Shown in pieces: positions 39,001 through 49,800 of a stretch of DNA of 64,000 nucleotides. The DNA comes from Aplidium turbinatum (lineage: Eukaryota > Chordata > Ascidiacea > Aplousobranchia > Polyclinidae). The number at the start of each line of letters is the position of its first letter. Positions within the stretch are counted from its first letter, which is position 1. Made by a program: the position numbers and the translations under genes. Where the stretch lies: contig OU964924.1 of the NCBI GenBank assembly GCA_918807975.1, forward strand, positions 6,584,501-6,648,500. Reading direction: 5' to 3'. The notes beneath the pieces were generated by a model. That model was given only the letters and a program-made list of their open reading frames with translations. It made no database searches and was not told where the DNA came from.

Positions 39001-39412
39001 TACGTACCAAATATTTACGTACGTACCAACTTTAATATTTATGTGCATTTGAAAGAATATAATTGTCACAACAGAGATCATGATCAAAGCTAATAATAAC
39101 AGTTTGTGTTTGGGCAGGAACTCAGCGTTGGGGTCCGACCCTCCCTTTGACAAATACTGCGCCTTGGCGCCCTTGGATGGATTCGAGAGGTCAAGTGAGT
39201 CACTTTAAACCAAACCTAATGTTACAAGTTTGTATAGTTTCGAACATTGGATGATATTACTAACATTTATATGCGTTTAGGTCGGGGGATACTTAGAGGA
39301 GTTCGATAATTTCGCTTTCTCTACTGTGAGGGATGCTGGACATCAAGTTCCAAGTTTTCAACCGAGAAGAGCTTATGATTTGTTTTCCTGGTTCCTTAAA
39401 GGCAAGAAATAG
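18017..39412 (+). CDS. S10 serine carboxypeptidase (cathepsin A-like), paralog C
   Basis: Six exons: 18017-18474, 31499-31647, 33006-33418, 36866-37037, 39118-39194, 39281-39412. All are GT-AG with phases 2,1,0,1,0; 466 aa, stop TAG. Seen: signal peptide [41 protein letters not shown] with nucleophile Ser168; YSGDTD with the catalytic Asp (D389/D391 motif); AGHQVP with His444; a C-terminal WFLKGKK tail. The Glu before the nucleophile and the Glu in GELGP are the expected carboxylate-binding pair. Probable role: lysosomal or secreted C-terminal exopeptidase. Intron 1 is 13 kb and filled with LINE and BEL/Pao fossils; intron 2 has a 124-bp triplicated tandem repeat; introns 3 and 4 hold nested DNA elements. 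C points opposite to the other four paralogs, so at least one inversion has occurred. The start at 18017 gives the signal peptide; the TTG nine bases upstream is not needed. Confidence 0.92.
19226..19771 (-). pseudogene. LINE reverse transcriptase C-terminal fragment
   Basis: The minus-strand frame of about 180 aa contains RSQYCAANN, VKNIVFRSYCMSFYASQLW, VAYNDSF and NLPRYVSA, followed by SFINRC..S. This pattern (VK..LF..YC..LY..QLW, then AYN..R.L..LPR..SA) is common at the C-terminus of non-LTR retrotransposon polymerases. The palm motifs are absent, so it is a 5'-truncated copy. The clade cannot be fixed. It lies in intron 1 of gene C. Confidence 0.65.
20500..23234 (-). mobile_element. LINE (Jockey/I-group-like), 5'-truncated and rearranged
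   Basis: Reading on the minus strand from about 23110, the frame shows an endonuclease end (NPDLAFAS, SQHRPSI), a linker, then RT motifs: GKAPGPDHLCPELI, PKPKKPP, FRHGRSTVDQV, FVDLTAAYDTVW, GVSQGSVLAPLLFNIY. A one-step frame change near 21600-21650 leads into KYAYADDLTLLH and the thumb. A C-terminal Cys/His motif, CECG....TADHVIHHC, follows, and the frame stops at 20539. The 3' end has a CATCATCATC-type tail. At the 5' end, 124 bp (22733-22856) is repeated in direct orientation at 23111-23234, so the element is rearranged there. The GC content is clearly higher than its surroundings. Sits in intron 1 of gene C. Confidence 0.8.
23235..23986. other. Unassigned intronic sequence
   Basis: About 750 bp between the LINE and the BEL/Pao fossil. 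It may contain a terminal part of the BEL/Pao element, but I found no convincing repeat partner beyond 29.65 kb. No coding frame is recognisable. Confidence 0.3.
23987..29650 (-). mobile_element. BEL/Pao LTR-retroelement fossil, split by an L2-type LINE
   Basis: Minus-strand parts, from 5' to 3': a gag/protease region with CCHC-like Cys/His spacing and an aspartic-protease-like segment (28627-29646); the start of the reverse transcriptase and an integrase-end segment with NERPLVPLS (27884-28510); and the C-terminal integrase-associated domain typical of Pao elements (23987 to about 24400, with NLEPGQLVVV and KRGKYQLGRV). The L2-type LINE at about 24404-27880 is inserted within the integrase C-terminal part. 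The copy is broken, with several breaks. I did not recognise a pair of LTRs. Moderately old; the LINE insertion is younger. It lies in intron 1 of gene C, antisense to the gene. Confidence 0.75.
24404..27880 (-). mobile_element. L2/CR1-type LINE, nearly full length but broken
   Basis: The minus strand encodes an AP endonuclease (26878-27759 continuing to about 26435) with CLNIRSINNKS, LTETWL, RGGGVGF, VIYRPPP, GDINLHLD and SDHFALI. An RT follows in several frames, with LDLSAAFDTI-like remnants near 25600, VAQGSVLGPVLFCLYI, YHSYADDIQLYL, RLDYSNSLL, RLQRVQNAAARL, LHWLPV and YLDTLL. The RT end is open as 314 aa (24597-25541). The 3' UTR ends with GCGCTATATAAATATTG and a TTATTATTATT tail at about 24404, as in L2/CR1 LINEs. 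Frame changes near 26880, 26435, 26050 and 25550 show that it is inactive. It interrupts the BEL/Pao fossil. Confidence 0.82.
29651..31498. other. Rest of intron 1 of gene C
   Basis: About 1.8 kb without a recognisable gene. At about 30724-30995 there is a weak inverted repeat built on CGGTCATTT and AATGACCGA strings, possibly a small MITE. A TATAAGTTGAAC/CTATACTTGAGTATA string near 30250-30320 also occurs in a similar form near 20340-20390, so a minor repeat family is shared. A long exon-2-like open frame starts at 31404 only because the intron is open there. Confidence 0.35.
31697..32001 (-). repeat. tRNA-derived SINE (family A), copy 2
   Basis: Minus strand: head GCCCCGTTAGCTCAGTGGTC, body with CTCCCCATTCAGCAGCATC and CCGAGGATAAAGAT, and a tail of ATTCAATCAATC. 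Located in intron 2 of gene C, 50 bp after the exon 2 donor. Confidence 0.7.
32265..32636. repeat. 124-bp tandem repeat, three copies
   Basis: Units begin with CATTTCTTATTGCTAAG at 32265, 32389 and 32513, so the period is exactly 124 bp. The copies differ at only a few positions, which suggests a recent expansion. AT-rich and non-coding, in intron 2 of gene C. Confidence 0.9.
33506..33868 (-). repeat. tRNA-derived SINE (family A), copy 3
   Basis: The minus-strand body has CTCTCCATTCGACGGCGCC and TTCAAAGTCTCTGCAAGTATG, with a CAATCAATC tail at the left end. It carries a small internal expansion around GGGGTG near 33770. Located in intron 3 of gene C. Confidence 0.6.
33869..34751. other. Intron 3 of gene C, unassigned part
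   Basis: About 0.9 kb between a SINE and the pogo-like element. AT-rich; no open frame with a recognisable domain and no clear repeat structure. Confidence 0.3.
34752..36417. mobile_element. pogo-like element with nested Penelope-terminus palindrome
   Basis: Ends CAGTAGAATTCGCCTATAACG and its inverted copy GTTATAGACGAATTCTACTG, flanked by TA at 34750-34751 and 36418-36419. Subterminal zones repeat TATAACGTCA units. It is the AACG variant of the family seen at 16124-16618 (ATAGTG variant). About 0.8 kb of the interior is a separate palindromic insertion (35525-36310). A 92-aa frame at 35014 is not recognisable as a transposase. In intron 3 of gene C. Confidence 0.75.
35525..36310. mobile_element. 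Palindromic pair of Penelope-type terminal repeats
   Basis: Two arms of about 390 bp are near-perfect inverted copies, starting TTGAACCATAGGCATACG and ending with its reverse complement. Each arm contains CTGAAGA, a stem GACATC/GATGTC, and GAAAACGTTCGATAC, matching the layout of the hammerhead-bearing Penelope terminus at 13.5 kb except that CTGATGA has become CTGAAGA. There is no RT or endonuclease between the arms. The 12-mer CAAAAGACAGTT occurs on both sides (about 35485 and 36309) and may be a target duplication. Nested in the pogo-like element. Confidence 0.7.
37221..38792. mobile_element. TIR DNA element with a foldback nested inside
   Basis: Outer inverted ends run from CGTGGATGTCGCTATTATGG inward through GGAAGCCAAACGCTAGGCC for about 90 bp. 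The right end is the inverted copy. GGTATGG flanks it directly on both sides (37214-37220 and 38793-38799), a 7-bp target duplication. The interior carries a foldback element (about 37534-38624) and otherwise shows no coding frame. The superfamily is uncertain. In intron 4 of gene C. Confidence 0.65.
37534..38624. mobile_element. Foldback element 3 (TACGAACAATTGTT units)
   Basis: Left array of units such as TTCGTAAACAATTG over about 160 bp; right array of the inverted units (CAATTGTTTACGAA) over about 150 bp. Left tip GGTGTCCGACG. TACTACC lies just outside the left tip and, after about a dozen bases, on the right. The centre (about 37700-38450) is unique sequence with a CCCCCCCCTGCC run. Same layout as elements at 5768-6119 and 55452-56384. 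Confidence 0.65.
38940..39030. repeat. TTTACGTACCAAC short tandem repeat
   Basis: About five imperfect units of the 13-mer TTTACGTACCAAC lie roughly 90 bp upstream of exon 5 of gene C. Simple expansion; no other role is apparent. Confidence 0.6.
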
Positions 39413-39625
39413 TAATTGGCTTCGAAAATTCGAGGGAAACTGTACCACGGGCACTTCTGTAAATATTTTTGCTTTATTTCGATTGTAACGCATGATGTGG
39501 ACTTGTGGTTGGGAAAAGGTAACCTGATTTTAACACATTGTTTTCGTCTATCACTCTCGACAGAGGCCTTCTTCAGCGAGAATCCTAGAGAGAACTTGTT
39601 CTGCTCATCGATTGAGTTTTTGCAT

Positions 39626-39942
39626 TGATTGATTGAAACTTTTTCCTCGGACTTGGAAAACTTCTTTGAGAGCTTAATCCTGGCAGTTTCTCATACATGT
39701 GGACTTGTGGAGGCTTCCAACCGCTGACGCAGGCCCGATCACCAAGATTGACAGAGTGACGTTTCCGATTGTTGAAGTGTTGTTGTCGGGGAATTATTTC
39801 ATTTATTAAATGCCGCTGAATGGAGAGCAGTCCTTAACGTGCGTTGCTCAAGTGCACCCCGAAAGTCGAATCAGCGCGCTTGATGTTAAAGTTTCTTCGT
39901 TCACGAAGTCGCGCGTTAACCAACTGAGCTATCGGGGCGGGC
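39626..39942 (-). repeat. tRNA-derived SINE (family A), copy 4
   Basis: The best-preserved head of the family. On the minus strand it begins CCCGCCCCGATAGCTCAGTT, with GGTTAACGCGCGACTTCG, then a B-box-like GATTCGACTTTC, body CTCTCCATTCAGCGGCATT, and a TCAATCAATC tail. It begins about 215 bp after the stop codon of gene C. Confidence 0.72.
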
Positions 39943-40984
39943 ATATATTGGCAAATTTATCAGTAAAGGTCCCAATAAAATGCGTTGTTAGATTTTGGTT
40001 ATTTAACATCCAGTGGACCAAAAAAATTCTCCATACTTTCATCGCAAACTACCTGTGTCGGCTACCCTGTTCTTGAGAGTTTATATAAGACCTATATGGT
40101 GCAATGCCGTACTGTAGCTGCAGTTTCACCCTTACTCAGCTTACGTTAACAACAATGGCCACCTTCCGCCATATTGTGTTTTGTTATTGCCTACAGAGCG
40201 TCTTTAAATTAGAAATTCACGTGGAGTGTATTTTACAAAATTTTGATCTGCATTTTGGTTGCGATTACTTTTTTTATACAATCTTCAATATTAACCTGTC
40301 CATCAATCATCTCAAAGTAGTGTTTCTCCTTGCATACTTTCAACCAATTTCATTGTTGCTTCTTGTGAAGTGAGCTTATAATGTTTAACATTGAGATTTA
40401 ATCTCTAAAGAAGCATCGTTGCCAACCATTTCTTGCTGATTTTCTAGTTACTATTGTAAATATGCTATGTCCGTTGCTGCCCAATTTGTCTCTGGCATCC
40501 ATGTGTGCTCAATTCTTTAATACTCCCTAACTCTAAAAACTTTTAAACTTTGAAATTTAAAAAAACTGTGAAAGTTAACTATCAAGTAGTTTGGAGTTCA
40601 AATACTCTAAGGCTAAGGAACGTTGCTTTCCAGTAGCCCACGTACTGCACAGTAGCCTATCCTGCATTTTATACTTTATTGCAACCACCAATGCCATCCT
40701 TGTCGTATGTCTCGTAGCCGATGCGGGCTTTGATAAACTAGATGCTGAGCTCGTAGATTATGTCAGCGTTTCCAATGTCGTGCAATGTTCTTGCAGTGCA
40801 GCTTGGTTGGCGAATTGATTTATTGTGTTGAAATTATATAGAAAGGTCATTCGTTGTTTTCCACGGGCAGCCCTCTCAAGAAGGCAATTGCCTTGACAGA
40901 AAAGCCACCGTCAAATTACACTTCAATCTTGTATTAAAGATCTTCGTGTCACGGAAGGACCGAATGGCAGTTTAGGTTGCTCTA

Positions 40985-41232
40985 ATAATGACGTTATTGT
41001 TTTGTTTATTTTTACCCTACAACTGCTAAGGTCTTTTAGCGACAGCGCTCGTTTTTAATTTTCTATCAGATTTACAATGTCATCACTTTATTACCCGACT
41101 TATCCTCACTGCGTGATGCAAGAAAGAACATGATCGGTACCGTTTATAAAGTCTTTGGTAGGCTATGCCCCGACCTGGAATCGATTTCAGATCTACCCGC
41201 ACCAGAGCCACTGCGATGGTGGCGAGGTTGCT
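40985..41232 (-). repeat. tRNA-like SINE (family D), copy 1
   Basis: It shares with 41660-42492 a body with GTCAGATTTATGATGTCATC-like sequence, CTGACTTATCCTCACTGCG, TGATGCAAGAAAGAACA, and a B-box-like region around GAATCGATTTCAGATC. Read on the minus strand, the tRNA-like part comes first. Confidence 0.55.
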
Positions 41233-41539
41233 CTAGCTTCTGGCAAACACTTAATTTCCTAATTTTTATCAAATTTCTCGATATATTTCACAATTCAAGC
41301 TTCAAAATCGAAGCTAACAATAATGATTGTGTAATTTAAGTGTAGGCCTACTTGTTTTCATTTTATGACGATTTTGCCATGAGTGTTGGAGTTTAATTAA
41401 ATCGATAATAAACATAATCCATCGACATAGCACGAAAGTATATGATCAATCAAAATCATCGTGTTCCTTGTTGGAGGTAATAAAGTTTCTCAGGCAAGTA
41501 GCCTAAAACAGAGTGATAGCTACCTTCCAAAGATCTTCC

Positions 41540-41606
41540 TGTATACATTAATTCAATGTTTGCAGAGGTTAAGTCAATGTAAAAAACCCAATTATTGCTG
41601 TCTGGG
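41540..41606. repeat. Short inverted-end repeat, copy 3 (partial)
   Basis: Contains AATTCAATGTTTGCAGAGG and ends ATTGCTGTCTGG, matching the right half of the blocks at 303-379 and 16393-16469. The left end is degenerate. Confidence 0.35.
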
Positions 41607-41659
41607 CGACAGCATGCATTAATATTTTAAAAGTTTTATCATGTCATTTTTGCAGTAAT

Positions 41660-42492
41660 AATAATAATGTTACGATTTTATTTATTGTTGTTCTACAACA
41701 GCTACGGTCATTCAGCGACAGGGTTCATTTTTAATTTTCTGTCAGATTTATGATGTCATCACATTATTACCTGACTTATCCTCACTGCGTGATGCAAGAA
41801 AGAACACAGTCGGTATCGTTTCGTCATGACCCGACCGGGAATCGATCTCAGATCTACCAGCCAGGGTTGTCGGTATTTTACCCGACCCAAAAAAACCCGG
41901 GTGTTTTTTTTTCAAAAAACCCACTTAAAAAGACCCAAAAAAAAACATAAAAAAACCCAGAGCATCATATTTGTTCAATTTTTATCAGAAAATTGAAAAA
42001 ATGAACCAAAGTAGCCTACTACAGTACTTAAAACAAACTTCAAATTAGGACTTAAGGATGTGATTGTGAAGGAAATTTCCAAGGATAAATTGAAAACACA
42101 GTGGATATTTCTGTACACAAAAATCAAGTAATGCCACTTTGTACTACACTAAAATTCATTTATGCAAGAAGACCTCATAGTTAAACCATGTGATGTGCAG
42201 TAATATAGAGACTGTGGTTAAACAGCCCTAGTGCATTATTTTATTGAGTTATGCCAGCATGTACTGTGAGTGAGAGGCACTTCATTGGTAAAAAGTAGTA
42301 TTTGAGGTGAAATAAGTATGAATCTACCTTTTTTGCATCTTTTTTAAATAAAACCCCAAAAAAACCCGGGGTTTTTAAAAAAAAAACATGCGGGTTTGGC
42401 TTTTTTTTTAAAAAACCCGGGTTTTTCTCAACCCTGCTACCAGCACTACAGTATAACCGAAGGCGAAACCACTTGGCCAATAAGCTGGTGAC
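41660..42492 (-). repeat. tRNA-like SINE (family D), copy 2, split by a hAT MITE
   Basis: The halves 41660-41861 and 42447-42492 form one SINE. The minus-strand head reads TTGGCCAAGTGGTTTCGCC (A-box-like), with GATCGATTCCCGGTC (B-box-like) after the interruption. The insert is the hAT MITE at 41862-42438 with an exact 8-bp duplication. Confidence 0.65.
41862..42438. mobile_element. hAT MITE with exact 8-bp target duplication
   Basis: It starts CAGGGTTGTCGG and ends TCTCAACCCTG. CTACCAGC is duplicated exactly at 41854-41861 and 42439-42446. Subterminal zones are rich in AAAAACCCGGG and CCCGGGTTTTT. No transposase. An 8-bp duplication with CAG...CTG ends is the hAT signature. Confidence 0.85.
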
Positions 42493-42981
42493 GTTTACAG
42501 TGATCAGCCATAACTATCCATGTAGGCTACTTTTAAAGGGTCAACAACGTAAAAATCTTTTTTTGAATAGTGTTCTGGAAAATTTGTTTTCGATTGTGCA
42601 ATGTTTTTAAACTGACAATTTAGAACTTTTGAGTTCATAATTTAGTTTTCTTCACGTTCTTTCCTGTCTTATGAGTGGGCATTGGGCAAACGTGTTGACT
42701 TGCGGGGCAAATGGCCTAACTTGCGTTGCTGAATGTTATATTTACTAGCGCAAGGCCTCACCACATTTCATTTTTTTCCTGCGCTGTGATTTAATCAGCA
42801 GCAGCAAAAAATATCAAATCTAATTGTTGTCAACTGCTTTACCAACTAGCCTACTGTACGAAGGTGTCTATAAAATTATTTTTCATTTGGGGCGTCAATG
42901 GTTAGCACATTTCAAAATGCGGTTATTAATCAATTTTTTGCAGCTTTTATGAAATGAAATGAGATTGCCCTTTGTCTCATT

Positions 42982-43767
42982 CAGGGGTTTTCAACTTTTT
43001 TTTACCGCGACTCCCTCAAAGCAAGTAACATAGCCTTGAGAACATCTATAAAAGCATATTTAATGCGAAATATAACCAAATTTGGTTCACGACGTCATCC
43101 AGTCTAAGTTATGTCTCGTTTCGCTGTTCTAATGCAAACTTCTGAAACCAAAAAGGTCTTTTCGCGATGTTATTACGGCTTTTATTACATTTCCTCCAAA
43201 TATTATTTCCATTTCCTATCAAGCTTGGCTAGCTTATAGGAGAAAAAGAAATGAATATAAGCTACATATTTTGCATTTTTACCGTTGAATATATTGCAAA
43301 GTTTTATGGATTTATTGAATTATTGAGTTGAGATGAATAGTGCCGCATTTTTTTACCAAGCTTGTCAATGCGTGAAACTGTTGCTGCAAGAACTTACAAG
43401 CAAAACAGCTTACACACTGCAATTTTTCAATGCTATTGGCAACGATACTGACAAATATTTGACATAGTAGGATTCTAAATAACCTTGCTGCTTGCAATTG
43501 CCTGGTCGCCTACTGGTTCACAAAGCAATGCCCAAGAACTAGATGAAAAATATCGAATGCTTTTTTATTGTTAAAGCCTTTTTCATTTTCAACGTCTCAA
43601 AGCTTAAACAACAGTATAACCCCAGTTTGAGAAACGGTTGATTGCAAAAAAACACAGTTTTTAATCTTCTGGCAAAAGAATTTTAAACGATACATTGGAT
43701 TTTCAGGCGTCTCGTGACTCTTCGAAAAACCGCGTGGGGATCGCGATCTCCAGGTTGAAAACCCCTG
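42982..43767. mobile_element. hAT-like MITE beside the 3' end of gene D
   Basis: Ends CAGGGGTTTTCAAC and GTTGAAAACCCCTG are perfect inverted copies. The next bases on each side, ACCGCGACTCCCTC and GGGATCGCGATCTCC, are also related. The flanking 8-mers do not match, so the duplication has been lost. It ends 48 bp from the stop codon of D. Confidence 0.65.
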
Positions 43768-43814
43768 GCTAATTAAATAAGAAAAATTACATACAGTGTT
43801 AACATAGTCTAAAA

Positions 43815-46800
43815 TTATCCTTGCAGAAATCTTGAAAACATGACGTATGCTCTTCCAGGTTGAAACGATGGGACTTCGTGTCCAGCGTTCCGCACGGTAG
43901 CGTATGTGAGCTGATCATAAATCTCCATGTAACCTCCGACCTGCAATGTTTATGTTGTGAGAATGACGATTTTATGCGTTTCCCACAATTCTGTCGTCAT
44001 GGTTCTTCAAAGGGTTACTAACCTATACAGTATTTGATGATATTGATAAAGATATTTTTCATAAAAACATTCAAATATAAATTGCTGTCAGTAAAGCTCG
44101 AAACCGAAGTTAAACTATGGTAGGCTACGTAGCCTATAGACTATAAACTACACTTTACAGTATCATGGGAGTAAGCTAATTTTTTACTTCAAACATTTTC
44201 ACATAGTCTACCTAAACATCACAAAAGGCTACAGAATGGCGTGGAAAATGTGTAGCCTAACCACCTACCAACCACTTTTAGCTTGCACATCTCTTAAATG
44301 CTTGTAAGCCTAAATGCGATGATATAAATACCGTGTGGCGATTTTCCGTTTGTGGTGCGTGAAAAGCCACAAAATAGTAGCCTACTTTCGCCAAAGTGCT
44401 CTAACTGCAAGCAGTGAACTATGCTTAAATGCAACAGCAAAGTACTTCCGGTAAAGTGCTCAATCGGCGTAAGCCGAGAGCGTTCATAACTGCAGACAGT
44501 GATCATAATGAAATAAGAGAATTAAAGATTTAGTTAGAGCTACCTGATTGTTCAAATCCATCCATGGAACCCAAGGAGCTTTCAAGTGGAGACCGAGTTT
44601 ATTTATCCAACGGCGAGTACCTAGCAAGCAATGACATTTTTAGCGACATATTAATAGATCGTATGATCGGCTGCTTTTGAAGTAGCGTCGTTAATTCCAA
44701 CAACCTTCATAAAAGTACGCAAACAAATGAGAACTAACCGCTTGCATTGATGCTGCTTTGCAAAAAAAACTTGCAAAACAGTGGTTCGTTCTGGTTGAAT
44801 CTCTTTTTTTGCTGCCTTCTCACCTCCTCTTTTAGCTTTTGCGTTAGTCTTGAAGGACTTCCAAAATATCTTCGTTGTTCCAATGTAGCAGTAGCCTACT
44901 TACTACTCCCTATAACACAGGGGTTCTTAACCTTTTTTGTCTCGTTTACCCCTTACCAAATAAAAAAAGTAAAATTTACCCCCATCGTTTTGGTGGCCCC
45001 TTGTAATGTCATCGTGTCCAGTCAACCATGCGAAGAAATGCAAAACATCCTTTTTTGTCTGGATTTACTTTGGCAAATATCAAAAACAAGCTGTCTTTTG
45101 CCGAAGACACGATTGTTCTTGACGGGGTCCTGTGAAAAATAATGTCTACTCAAATGACTTTTGTGCTTGCTTTCCAAGAACAATTTTGGAGATTCTTGGA
45201 ACAGTCGTTGAAAGAGCTGCTCGCATGTCGTCTTCGGGAACTAAGCGAGATCGATGTTTTGTTTTAATAGTCAACAACGAAGAGAACCCTGCTTCGCACA
45301 GCTAAGTAGTTGGAAAAGGTATAATAACTTCAAATGCACGCTTAGTCAGCGTAGGAAACTCTTCAACTAATCCACACCATAACTTGGAAAAGTCACGATT
45401 GCACGATAAGAATTTGGAACAAAGCGTTGTTAAACATTGAAGATCAATCAATTCATCTTTGCAAAGATCATCGTCAGTAATACTTTCTAACTTGGCTTCA
45501 AAGGGAGGAGTTATCCAAAGAGCAGTACCGGTACTGTTAAAACTTTCACCTTCGAAGTAACCGTCAAAGTTCTTTTTTAAGGCGGCAAGATGCTGGCATA
45601 TTTCGACTTCGAGGTCAGAAATCTCGTTGCTACTTCTACTGACTTTCCAATCATCAAATGTTGGAAAATTTGCGTAAATATGAGTCGCAAAATTTCCTTT
45701 TTGAACTCTTCTACTCTACAGATCTAATTTTGTCTGAAAGCCCTGAATTTTATCAAGTACATCTATAATGGTAACACTTTTCCTTGCATTTGCATATTAA
45801 GCTGGTTCAAACTTGAAAAAATGTCTGTCAAGTAAGCCAATGCACCAATAAATTTGTTGTCGCCAAAGTGCTTACTCAACGGAGATTTGCGTTCTCGAAG
45901 AAAAGTCTCGATTTCACCATGTAGCCTAGTTCGAAAACTCGAGACAAAACAAGACCCCTATAGAAAGCCACCGAACTTTGGTGTGATAAAGGAGAACAGA
46001 GTGTTCTGATCCCATTTGATCACAAACCACTTTGAAAAGACTCAGTGGTTACGCGTCGGGCTCAAGATCACGCGGCGCTGGTTCGACTCTCGGGGTGTGC
46101 GCTTGAGCAACGCATTTCAGGACTGCTCTCCATTCAGCGGCACCTAGTGAATGGAATAATTTCTCGGCAACAACACTTCAACAATCGGAAAACTTCACTC
46201 TGCCAATCTCGGTAACCGGCCCTGCGTCAAGAGCCTCTACAAGTATGCGAACAAGTACCAGGAATAACCTATCAAGGCTTTGTCAGTCCGAGGATAAAGA
46301 TTCAAAAACCAACCAAACCAAACCAAGAGCATGTGCCCTGATAAAATTCACACATTCAACCACATGCTTCAATACTGCTTTCAAATATTCTGGAAGGGTT
46401 TTAGGCCTACAAGTACATGCCAGTGCATGTCGATGAAGGGCACAGTGAGTATAGAAATGATGTTCGGTGCGCGTTTGTTCCACCAGAATTGTAAAGCCAG
46501 ACTTAGCACCGAGCATAGAAGGGGCACCTTCTGTGCAAAGTAAACTCACACGATTCCAGGATATATTATTTTGTTGAAAGAAATTGTCCATTTTTTCCAG
46601 TATCCATTTTTTCCAAAAATGTAGCACACATAGGCTATACGCTGCTGAAATGAAACTGGTAGTCTACTTGCGTGGAGATAAAAGAGAAAGACGAAAACTT
46701 ACATTTAGCATAAATTTGAATCAAAATTGAGTGCAACACTACCAATTTTTTAATAACTGAAAAAATGAAGTTTACTTTAATTTATTATTCAGTAAATTTA

Positions 46801-49800
46801 CCCCCTCGGTAGGTGAAATTTACCCCCAGGGGATAAATTTACCCCCGGTTAAGAACCCCTGTATAACAGAGACGCGCGCACAGCCGTGTAAACTTGCGGT
46901 AATATTTATTGCTCGGTGCTTTACGATACGGTACAGCAACGCATTTTGCATTTATTGCAGCCTACAGCAAAGTAAACAATAGCTTCTCAGCTGAATGTTT
47001 GATGCTGTCTTCATGCGTGCTGTTCCAGTCAGCGTAGAGGCATCGTATTCCTATAACTTATTGAGAGACGGAGAAAATCCTCTTCATTCAAAAGTAGCCT
47101 AGGCATCATTACAAGAAATTCATGGATTAGGTTTACAGTAGTGTAGACCTTATTTCAGTCAATGCTTTTCTGCAGCGCGCTTTAAGTTGATGTACTTTCA
47201 TTGCTCATCTCCCCAATTTCTCTGTGACTAGGGGAAGTTTGGGACCAATGGAACGGTTTTGTTAATAGGCCACCATGCCTACAAATTAACTTAAAAATTT
47301 CTAATTTTTTTTTCTTCATTGTTGTGGGACTAACGTACCTCCACAACTAAAATTAATTTTCAATTTTTTTTTTGCTAGCATAGGCTATTGCATAAAAATT
47401 AAAAAGAGTTGTCAATTGTTCCAAAAATCCCATCCATGTGTCACCAATAAAACACCCAATGGAACCCCTGGAAGAGTACGGTATATAAACACAGTTGTAA
47501 AACACGCAATCTGACATTTTAAATTTTTGCATCATTTGCAAAACCTGTTTAGCGAATAAAACACAACAAGAAAGCGACATACCAAGTCTTATTTTTGAGT
47601 CTTTCAAATAAAAATAAATACAAAATAGATAAATAAATAAAATGCAAAAAGAAATAAACAAACGCATAATGCAGACTTAGGCTCATTGTATTTGAGAAAA
47701 CATCAGTTATAGTTAGCTACAGTTGTTGTTTAGAAAACATACCTTTTTTGATTTATTTGGCTTATAAGTAAGCATATAGCCTAGGCCTAACCTAAAAGAC
47801 GAGGGTCCACTAAAACGCTTTGGAATAGTCTGTTTGATTGTTCCCATGTAGTCAATAAATAAACAACGACTTTTTAACTTGTGTAAGCTCAGCTTCGTTA
47901 GACTAAACCTATATTCACCTTCACAAGGTGAATACTTTTAATTGTCAATGCGCCACAGCTTACGAGTAATGGTTTACTCGGACTGAAGAAAATTCCTCCA
48001 ATACGAAGAGCAAAAAAGCTTGTTTCCACCTATGAAATCACACAAATGCCATTCACTGTCAAAAAAGAAAGCAATCTCCACTATTTTGGTTTTGATTTGA
48101 AATAGTTATAGAATTGGTGTTTTCCAATTGAAAAAAGTCTTTACATTTTATAGGAAACTAAATAATCCGATGTTCCATTGGTCCCGCTGTATCCATTGGT
48201 CCCACATCACCCCTATTCTCTATGTTAGTAACTCAATTCCATATATTTTTGCTACCGGTACCTAAGGAATTACTAGGATTTCTCATACTCACCAGTTGCA
48301 CAAACGACTGTGTCAACATCACCAGAGTAGATGAGAATCTTCAAACCTTTTCCAAACAAGATGTTCGAATAAAATGGCAAAATGGAAGATGATACGTCAC
48401 TTTGTGAGTAATTCAAGTTGATATTGTCGCTGCAATCCACCCATTTTGTTGGTTCAGCATGAATGGCTTTCTGAAAGACACAAATTATCATTCCTACGCT
48501 AGAAACAGGTCCCAACAACAAAGTTTTATATATTTAATAGCGTGCTTATATAGGCCTACAACCCTCCTAAACAGAACTGGAGAATTGCTTTTTTGACAAA
48601 TGGAAATTACTATAAAGTTAGGCCCAGGGCCGTGTGAGCACCATCTTGGGCACTCCCGCGAAATCCATTAGTGGGCCCCTATGCTTAGCGATTGCTCTTA
48701 AAAATGGGATCAGAAAGCGTTTAGGGCCACAAACTTTTTCAATGTAGGGAAAAATATAGGCTAGCCTACATTCATCATTTTAGTAAAGAGAAAACAACTT
48801 TTAAGATTTTACAGTAAATAATAGTTAATAGGCTATGCTGACAATGCAGAAGGGGATCTAGAAAAAGGTTGGATAAGAACCAGAGTTTTGGCAAAGTAAA
48901 ATGTATAGCCTAACATAAATGAACAATGCAATGCAAAACTTAATGTCCAAATAGGCCTAAATGAAATGGAAAGGGGGTGTGAAGAGCCTGCCTTTGACAA
49001 TAACATTATAATCTTGTTTTGGTTACTTTTAAGGTATTTTTAGGAGCAATATTTTTTTGTCAAGATGCACACTTTGTATGTAATCAAATCAAAATTGGAT
49101 TGGTGTAGACTGTAGAAGTTTTGTTCAAAATTTAAGTTAGCCTACAATTTCAATTTTTTTTATTCACAACCACAGAAGGATTTCAACAATTTATTTCTTG
49201 AAAGTTTGTAGCCTATAGCCTAGTGCAGTGGTTCTTAATCGGGGGGGCGCGCCCCCCCCCCAGGGGGGCGTGAAGCATATCTCAGGGGGGCGCGAGCTCT
49301 GCAACAATTTCAATTTTTTTTAATTAATTTAATGTCCTAGGACCTATGCTGTTCGTCATATTTTGTATTTTATTTTATTTTATATTGTAATTCAGTAATT
49401 CTTGCTTTATTAGTTAGACCAGAACTTTGCAAATTTATTTTGCGCTGAACTCCTTCAGATATAGGCCTATCAAATTTTCTCGACGCTGCTTCATTTTTAC
49501 TTTTTTGTTCAAATTGCTTTTTTACAGTTTTATTTACTTAATGCTCGATCACCTTACTTAATATTACCGGTACTAACGGCCTGTTTTATTTACTTAATGC
49601 TAGATTGCTTTTTTACACTTTTATTTAATGCTCGGTCACCTTATCAGGTCACATGAGTGCTTAGCTCAGTGGCCTATCCCAGCCTTCGAATTCTAATAAT
49701 GTTTGGATCCACGTATCTTCGGGAAGCTGCATTTTCTGCTCTCGTTGCTATCAAGACCAAGTACAGAAACAGGCTGAGAGTTGAAGGAGACTTACATTGT

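Larger units (their letters stand above)
39413..43814. other. Intergenic region between convergent genes C and D
   Basis: Both genes end here. It holds a family A SINE, two copies of a family D SINE (one split by a hAT MITE), a short CCAGACAGCA-type repeat (about 41540-41606), and a hAT-like MITE that ends 48 bp from D's stop codon. The stretch from about 39945 to 40980 has no recognisable feature. Confidence 0.5.

Noticed and set aside
44747-45142. Open frame of 131 aa overlapping exon 5 flank of D
   Set aside because: It crosses the left end of the hAT element on the opposite strand to the transposase; chance frame.
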